NCBI RefSeq assembly: GCF_963576545.1
Contig: NC_083649.1
Coordinates: 760,637-824,636 of the forward strand
Direction: 5' to 3'
Source of the DNA: Limanda limanda
Taxonomy: Eukaryota; Chordata; Actinopteri; Pleuronectiformes; Pleuronectidae
Length of the DNA stretch: 64,000 nucleotides
A program made the position numbers and the translations under genes. The notes under the pieces were generated by a model. It was not told where the DNA came from. It made no database searches and was given only the letters and a program-made list of their open reading frames with translations. Below, one piece after another: positions 58,326 to 64,000 of the stretch (position 1 is the stretch's first letter; every line of letters begins with the position of its first letter).

Positions 58326-58829
58326 TATGAGTCTATTTTAAAGCAAGCGATGGAGGCGACAACGAGCTGCTGGTGACCGGCACTGGTTTGTGCAGCTCAA
58401 GGCGCGTGGAGCAAATCTGTACGAGCCACAAAAGTTGTAAGGCGCAGCTCTCTCCCCCCCTTCTCCTTCGCTTCGCCACCCGGGAACCACAGGAGAGGCT
58501 GTCCGCTGAGCGAGCACCCAAGCACGGGTACACTGCAGCCAGAGATCGGGGGGGGTTAGGGTTAGCACGCTGCTAATACACGTAAAGCATCTAAGTGGCC
58601 ACAGCGGCAGAGACACGGTCCCCAACACCGGCAACCCCGGAGCTAACAGCTGCTGCTACCCGTAAACAAACACTGACACGTCCAACCTGGACAAAGTCAC
58701 ATCCAGCTGCGGCAAAGCTGGATGTGCAAATTCCAACTTCAGTTATTTCTGGCCTTGGCAAAAATGAAAATCACATTAATATTGCATAGTCATGAATTTT
58801 TGCCAACTGTATTCTGCCTCACATGGGGC

Positions 58830-59115
58830 ACCATATGTTGTGCAATAATTGTTAGAAGTGATACCATAAGATGGTGTGCCTTTAGGCATTCAATACATTT
58901 GGTTATCAAAATGAATTATAAAACATTTATATTTAAAATATTAATATTAAACCATATCTTTAGTTTGTTTAAGTTCTCTCCGGGCACCACCTTTCAAAGA
59001 AGGAAAAAGATAGCCAATTTATTGATTCAGATCAGTCTCATTTAGAACTTTTTCAATTAGAAATCTTAATATTTACTATTAAAGATTATATAATGAAGAG
59101 TGAAGGTTTATATCA
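58830..59115. repeat. Degenerate LTR-like fragment, inverted partner of 18620-18900
   Basis: It shares the reversed blocks listed for 18620-18900 and begins TGTTGTGCAATAAT, like the reversed ERV-A LTR end, so it may be an older relative of that family. Confidence 0.6.
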
Positions 59116-59117
59116 AT

Positions 59118-59345
59118 CGATCAATCAATCAATCAATCAAATTTTATTTGTATAGCCCATATTTACAAATCACAATTCGTTTCATAGGGCTTTAACATGG
59201 TGAGACATCCTCTGTCCTTAACCCTCAGCAAGAGTCAGGAAAAACTACTAAAAACCCTTTTAACAGGTAAAAATACGTAGAAACCTCAGAGAGACACATG
59301 TGAGGATCCGTCTCCCAGGACGGACACAAGTGCAATAGATGTCAA
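59118..59345 (-). mobile_element. L2 LINE 3' end fragment
   Basis: The (ATCA)n tail at 59118-59140 and TTTATTTGTATAGCCCATAT match the reverse of 38220-38487. It is truncated at TGCAATAGATGTCA and abuts LTR-C copy 3. Confidence 0.85.
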
Positions 59346-60182
59346 AAAGGTGGTTAACAAAGAGAGTGACCCCTTCCTGTGGGCTCCTAAGATGGTAGCT
59401 CCCCCCCTGTGAATGCTAATTAGAGACTGAAAGGGTCAGAGAGATCCTGTGAAGAGCGTATCTAACATTTAACTTTCATTTAACTTGTAACCACAATAAC
59501 ACAACACATATCAAACTTATACACACCACACAGAATCACATAAACAGTCCTGCTTAGTCTAGTATCATTATTAAGCCCAGTATGTTACCAGTCCTTAAAA
59601 AAGGGAGAAAGTTGCTGTGCAGTTGCAGTCCTGCGACGTCCCCGGTTTGGTCGGAAGGTTGAAGTCCTCGCGGTGCTGTTGAGCTGTGCAGTTCATTTGC
59701 TTATTGAATCTGAGTTCTTACCTGCAGGACATTGAGTCGCTGCTTGGAGTTTGGAAAAAGCTTGAGATTCGTGGAGGTTTCCTTGAAGACATGAGTTGGA
59801 AACTGCACCTCTGACTTCGGGTTGTTGGGTGGGAAGAGAAGAGTTGTTGGAGCAGCCCGGCCCTCTACTAGGCGATGCAGGAGGGTGTCCTTGGAGGGTC
59901 GGCAGAAAGAGGAAGAATTGGGGCAGACCTTGGTCTTATATAGGCCCGGTGACCTCACGGGTCATGGGCCAGAGTGACCAAAAGGAGGTCAGCATTGTGA
60001 CTTTTCACACCTATGCCTGAAGTTGCTGAAACAAAAAAAAACCTGTTGCCCCCTGGGAGACTGAGTTCCTTGGTTTTTCACAACAATAGAACCTGTGGCA
60101 TCTTGGGAGATTGAGTTCACTCCAGAACATGTGGCATGCTTGTTTCAAGCTTTGACCACACATGTAGGCTGAAAGGGGAGCC
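59346..60182 (-). mobile_element. LTR-C copy 3
   Basis: Minus-strand LTR with TATA near 59936-59942 and CTGCAG|GTAAGA donor near 59720. It is closest to copy 1 but sits upstream of its receptor like copy 2, again divergent. Its 3' part (poly(A) region) is missing. Confidence 0.6.
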
Positions 60183-60836
60183 TCGTGTTTCCCAACACCT
60201 TTAACCGCTTATGAGAGTTTGCTGGGAAAAGAAAACATTTTGCAAAAATTATCAAATTCGATGGTTGAATGTGTTTAAATTCAAATTGATATAGATGCTG
60301 CAGGAATTCAGAAAAATGCAGACGCATATTCAGATCACTGCAACGGTTTTCAACTTGCAAGTTCCTTCTGAAAGCTTCAGGTCTCCCAGGAGGGATCAAA
60401 GGAAACAGGGGAAAGGGAAACAAACGTAAAATATTACAAAGTGAAATGAGTTTGTACAAAGCAATAACAGTGACAAGCCATTTAATCATAAATACTAATG
60501 ATATTCATATTTATAACATTAATATTAATAATGAAAGTAATTTTTAATATTATTATCATTATAATATTCCCACAGCGTCTTTAGTTGTGTGCAGTCCTGT
60601 TTCCGAGCACTTGCAGCGTGGTCACATGTCAGAGTCATGTGACGTCCTGTGCAGCTGATATACAGACGATGGGAACATGTTGCCTCAGCAGAGCTGCTCA
60701 CACACAGACACACACTGACCTGCTAATGATCTGCAAAGGGAAATGTGAATGCTTTTGGGTTTTGGATGCAACTCGACGAGCCTCTTTGTGTTTTTTCCAC
60801 TGTTCTCAGAATACAGGGGACAGATGAAGAGATTCA

Positions 60837-61844
60837 TTGTGCTGTTGTTTTCCAGCTGCATCAACAGGCTCTAGCTGTTCATGTGGTAAATGCTTCTCTG
60901 AGATGTCACGTACAGCTCAAACCAACACTACTACTGGTGATGCGTTGCTGCACAGAGTGATGCTGGGCACTGTGACCTCTGTGCCCTGCTGCATCTTCCT
61001 CTTCATTAATGTCACCATGTTGTTCACCCTGAGGAGCAAAGCAGTGTTTCGTGAGTCCTCTCGTTACATCCTCCTGTTCAACCTCCTGGTGGCCGACACC
61101 ATGCAGATAACACTGGGCCAGATATTGTACATTTTGTCTGTCTGTAGAACACGGCTGTCGTATCCTGTGTGTGGTGTTCTGGTCATGCTCTCTAATATCA
61201 CAATTGAAGTCTCCCCTCTCACTCTGGTGGTGATGTCTCTGGAGAGATATGTAGCTGTGTGCCAGCCGCTGCGACACGCTACCATCATCACCATCACAAA
61301 CACAGCACTGGCCATCATGGTGGTTTGGGCCATTAGTTCACTGAACATCCTCGTCCACGTTCTGTTGATGTTAGATTTCCCGTTTGAAGACCTGGACACT
61401 CTGCAGATGAAAGAATTTTGTACATCCCATGCCATGTTTCTTGGGCCGATGTCTTATGATTATGACAGAGCTTTCACTTGTCTTGTGTTTGTATCAGCGG
61501 CTGCAGTGATCATATCCACCTACATCGGTGTGATGGTGGCAGCAAGGTCAGCGTCTACAGACAAAGCTTCAGCTCGTAAAGCTCGTAACACCCTGCTGCT
61601 GCATCTGGTGCAGCTGGGCCTCAGCCTCTTATCAACTATACACAACTCTGTCGTTGGATCCATTGCAAGGATTGTGACAAGGCCAATACTTCTGATCATC
61701 CTAAATACTTTATATGTGCTCGTCATCATGCTCCCCAGATGTCTGAGTTCTCTCATCTATGGGCTCAGAGATAAGACCATCAGGCCTGTGCTCTTGTACC
61801 ATCTGTGCTGTCGACTGAAACTCAAAGCTGGGGTCTCACCCTGA
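60837..61844 (+). CDS. Odorant receptor (teleost 131-2-like), third cassette
   Basis: A complete 335-residue frame (preferred Met at 60903, MSRTAQTNTT) with all cluster motifs. By eye it differs from the arm receptors at 16 residues (about 95% identity). Changes concentrate in TM2-TM3 (for example DTMQITLGQIL for DTVQMTVGQLL) and the second extracellular loop (MKEFCTSHAMFLGPMSYD for MKDFCASHAMSLGPMSDD), regions that usually line or cap the ligand pocket. The third loop and TM7 are nearly unchanged. A functional paralogue with possibly shifted odorant tuning is the simplest reading. Confidence 0.95.
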   Translation: MCCCFPAASTGSSCSCGKCFSEMSRTAQTNTTTGDALLHRVMLGTVTSVPCCIFLFINVTMLFTLRSKAVFRESSRYILLFNLLVADTMQITLGQILYILSVCRTRLSYPVCGVLVMLSNITIEVSPLTLVVMSLERYVAVCQPLRHATIITITNTALAIMVVWAISSLNILVHVLLMLDFPFEDLDTLQMKEFCTSHAMFLGPMSYDYDRAFTCLVFVSAAAVIISTYIGVMVAARSASTDKASARKARNTLLLHLVQLGLSLLSTIHNSVVGSIARIVTRPILLIILNTLYVLVIMLPRCLSSLIYGLRDKTIRPVLLYHLCCRLKLKAGVSP

Positions 61845-62790
61845 CACATGTATTGACTTGTTAAACTCATGCTGCTTGTAAAATGCCAACATTTCCAGCA
61901 TTTGACTTTAATGTAAAGTTCAGGCCAAAAGTCTGAGTCTCATCAGTTTGTCTCTTTTTCTTTAGTGAATAGAATCCTGTCAAAATTATGATTGTTTCAA
62001 TCAGATCCGGCTACAGCGACTTGTCGTTGAAAGGTGTTAATGGAAGTGGAAGTGTTGAACATTGAGGGGAGGTGAAGGTTAAACATCCGTCTATTTCCCA
62101 CCCGAGTCCGTCGGGACCCGTCGGGACCTGACAGGACGGAGAGGTTGAGATGATATCGGCGTCAGGTTGGTTCAGACCCGCTGGCTGGGCTGCTGGATGT
62201 TTTGACTGTAACTGGGGGAAACATCAGGCTCAGGTTTCTCTCTGGCTCAGTCGGGTTCAGACAGAAAAGGGTCCCGAGCTGATCACAGGCCTCAGATGGT
62301 ACAGAGAAGGAGAAAAGGTGTGCACCAGACTGAATACGAGTAGGAAGAGACGAGTGCAGGAGGAGAAAAGCTGAACGAGGATGAAGGGAGGTGGGATGTG
62401 ATGAGAGAGGAAGAAGAATGGAGAGAGGGGAGAAAAAAGGCTGAGTCAGACGGATGTATTGTGGAGGTGTGGTTCAGATATGACCCTGATCCTAAGTTCA
62501 CTAGTTCACTTCATTAGGCATTAACATTTCAAAAGGATAGGATTCAAGTTGCATCATCCTCGTCTAACGTGCGGCTGTAGCTTCTGCCTTCTTCCGTTCC
62601 TCCAGAAACGTTTCAGATTGTCTTTGAAGAAAAGCTCCTGTGCTGTATCACCACAACATGAAATAAAATGATTGCATATCATGTTTGTGTTGGTCTTCAT
62701 AGTGTCACATGTTTTCAGTCCATTTAAAATTGAGTTGTTAAAACTGGATTCTTTTCATGTTCAGACCCCAGCTTTGAACCTACCACCCCC

Positions 62791-62821
<31 letters not shown>

Positions 62822-63453
62822 CATCGTGACCTCCATGTTAATCAAACAAGTGTTTCATCCATAGACTGTTTATAAAAAGGTTTTATCCCTCTATGTTCAT
62901 TCATTCTCCACCACTTACACTGGTCAGTGATTTCTTTCTTTCTACTGGTCAAGATCATATTTAACTCTGACATCTTAAGGTTGAGATTTATGTGAATTAG
63001 ATGCAGCTAAAGTAAATAAACTCAATCAGTCACTAGTCTAATGAATCCAAGCAGAAGCTTGTGTCCACAGTGAACGTGCACAGCCAAGGGGACAGGATGC
63101 ACCAGAACCAGCACCGGATAGTTCCAGGAGCAAAATCCTTTAATACACTTGTTTTCAGTTTTGATGAAAAGCTAAATTTGAAAGTAAAATGTTAACATTA
63201 TTGATAGGAATGATGAGAACCGGGAATGTCCCATTGCTCTGCCAAGGCCCGAAAGGCTCCTTATGAAAACATATTTAAGTTCACTAGCTCAGGATTTTTA
63301 TTCAGATCTGCACCAGATTACACAAACATAAATATCATCGCAATGAATATGAATTGTTCTGAGAGAAATCTGTGAATATGTTGAACTCTTTTCTCACTTT
63401 GTTGACGAAAGTGAGAAACAATCCTTGATCTGGACTCAAAGTTTACCAAGTAC
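61845..63453. other. Receptor 3'-side intergenic DNA (third cassette)
   Basis: Counterpart of 31623-33226. No gene. A (CA)n tract at 62792-62821 is longer than in the right arm. Confidence 0.5.
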
Positions 63454-63673
63454 CCTGTGTCGTGCCCCACTCCGGGCTTTTGATGTAATCCTGCTTTTAA
63501 ACATTTGATGTATCATCATATCTGTAATATCAACACAATGACATGTAGTGACCACATGAGGGCGCTGACACCAAGGTTTTGTCTCAGTGTTGTCTTTAGC
63601 TCGCTGAAGATGAAAAGTCTCCATGAGACCCACAACACAAACCATAATAAAGACCCAAACGTGTCCAGACCAC

Positions 63674-63778
63674 GTTGGAGTCGTCCTGCCCCATGTCGTT
63701 GAGGTGCAGCTGGAACAAGAAGTCATGCTCCTCTAAAGCGCTGAGCATGCTGGGAAGGCGACCTCACCGGACTGGTGG
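63674..63778 (-). pseudogene. trappc14: trappc14 next exon, damaged and inverted
   Basis: On the minus strand an acceptor CCTCTGCTCAG precedes CCACCAGTCCGGTGAGGTC. Joined in phase 2 to the exon ending at 23170 this reads VDNV-C-HQSGEV, as expected for TRAPPC14. The frame then stops early. One frame over comes LSALEEHDFLFQLHL, also expected a little further into the same exon, so an internal deletion and frameshift are inferred. Similarity fades near GQDDSN (63674) and no donor follows. This piece faces the opposite way from 22729-23170. Confidence 0.72.
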
Positions 63779-64000
63779 CTGAGCAGAGGACACACGAGGA
63801 CATGAGACACAAACTTATCTAATTTCAGACGTGAGAAGTGGCTCATTTCAATTTAAACATTAATAAAAATCTCTCCTAAATCTATATGTACGTAATCCTG
63901 AAAAATCTGCCACTGTGATTGGCTGGTTAATACAATGAGATGTGACATAATAACATTATTACATTAGTAATAAAGTTCTGCACATCGAGTTGTATATTAT
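63779..64000. other. No recognisable feature
   Basis: If the exon at 63674-63778 belongs to a local trappc14 copy, earlier exons would lie beyond the right edge of the window. Confidence 0.4.

Larger units (their letters stand above)
60183..63453 (+). repeat. Third copy of the odorant receptor cassette
   Basis: Collinear with 29984-33226 of the right arm. Its start (60183-60320) is a hybrid: it begins like repeat B (CTTATGAGAGTTTGCTGGGA) and continues like the sequence after repeat A. Similarity ends at ACCAAGTAC (63453), where repeat B would begin. Confidence 0.92.

Overview
The window is vertebrate DNA from a teleost fish. It holds intact single-exon teleost odorant receptor genes of the 131-2-like type, exons of trappc14, and fish-type mobile DNA (L1, L2 and CR1/Rex1-like LINEs, hAT, Tc1 and CACTA-like DNA transposons, endogenous retroviral LTR elements). 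There is no sign of prokaryotic organisation. Family names come from motifs and terminal structure read by eye; no database was searched.

The dominant feature is a large inverted duplication. Bases 2687-12062 reappear inverted at 25350-34720, with a 13.3 kb spacer. Paired coordinates sum to 37412 with no net indel over about 8 kb, and the two odorant receptor proteins (5790-6797 minus, 30615-31622 plus) are identical. Outside the arms, 1-1935 and 38488-42081 are also inverted relatives, but more diverged. A different receptor (19228-20196 minus) lies in the spacer. A third copy of the receptor cassette, about 95% identical in protein, lies at 60183-63453.

The left arm and spacer form a nested stack. 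A CR1/Rex1-like LINE (8740-18616) is split into three pieces by two clean insertions. The first is a 3.3 kb CACTA-like DNA element (10187-13473, target duplication CAG) that carries a small multi-exon gene. The second is a long solo LTR (13599-17575, target duplication CCAC) that itself holds a 1.16 kb hAT element. The right arm ends inside the CACTA-like element and abuts a truncated LTR of the same family (23238-25349).

From 35 to 57 kb the DNA is nested retroelements. A defective L1 (35036-41405, 15-bp target duplication) holds a 5'-truncated L2 with a long reverse transcriptase frame, plus a hAT element containing a Tc1-type MITE. Next comes a short DNA transposon interrupted by a retroviral element, ERV-B (42082-57340, minus). 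ERV-B is in turn interrupted by a complete gag-only long-LTR element, ERV-A (42921-50369, plus), and by an ERV-A solo LTR (52949-55310, minus).

The host gene trappc14 appears only as pieces: two in-phase exons on plus (22729-23170) and the following exon, damaged, on minus at 63674-63778. The working genes are probably the four receptors and possibly the small cargo gene. The rest records how repeats have copied, broken and rearranged a receptor cluster.
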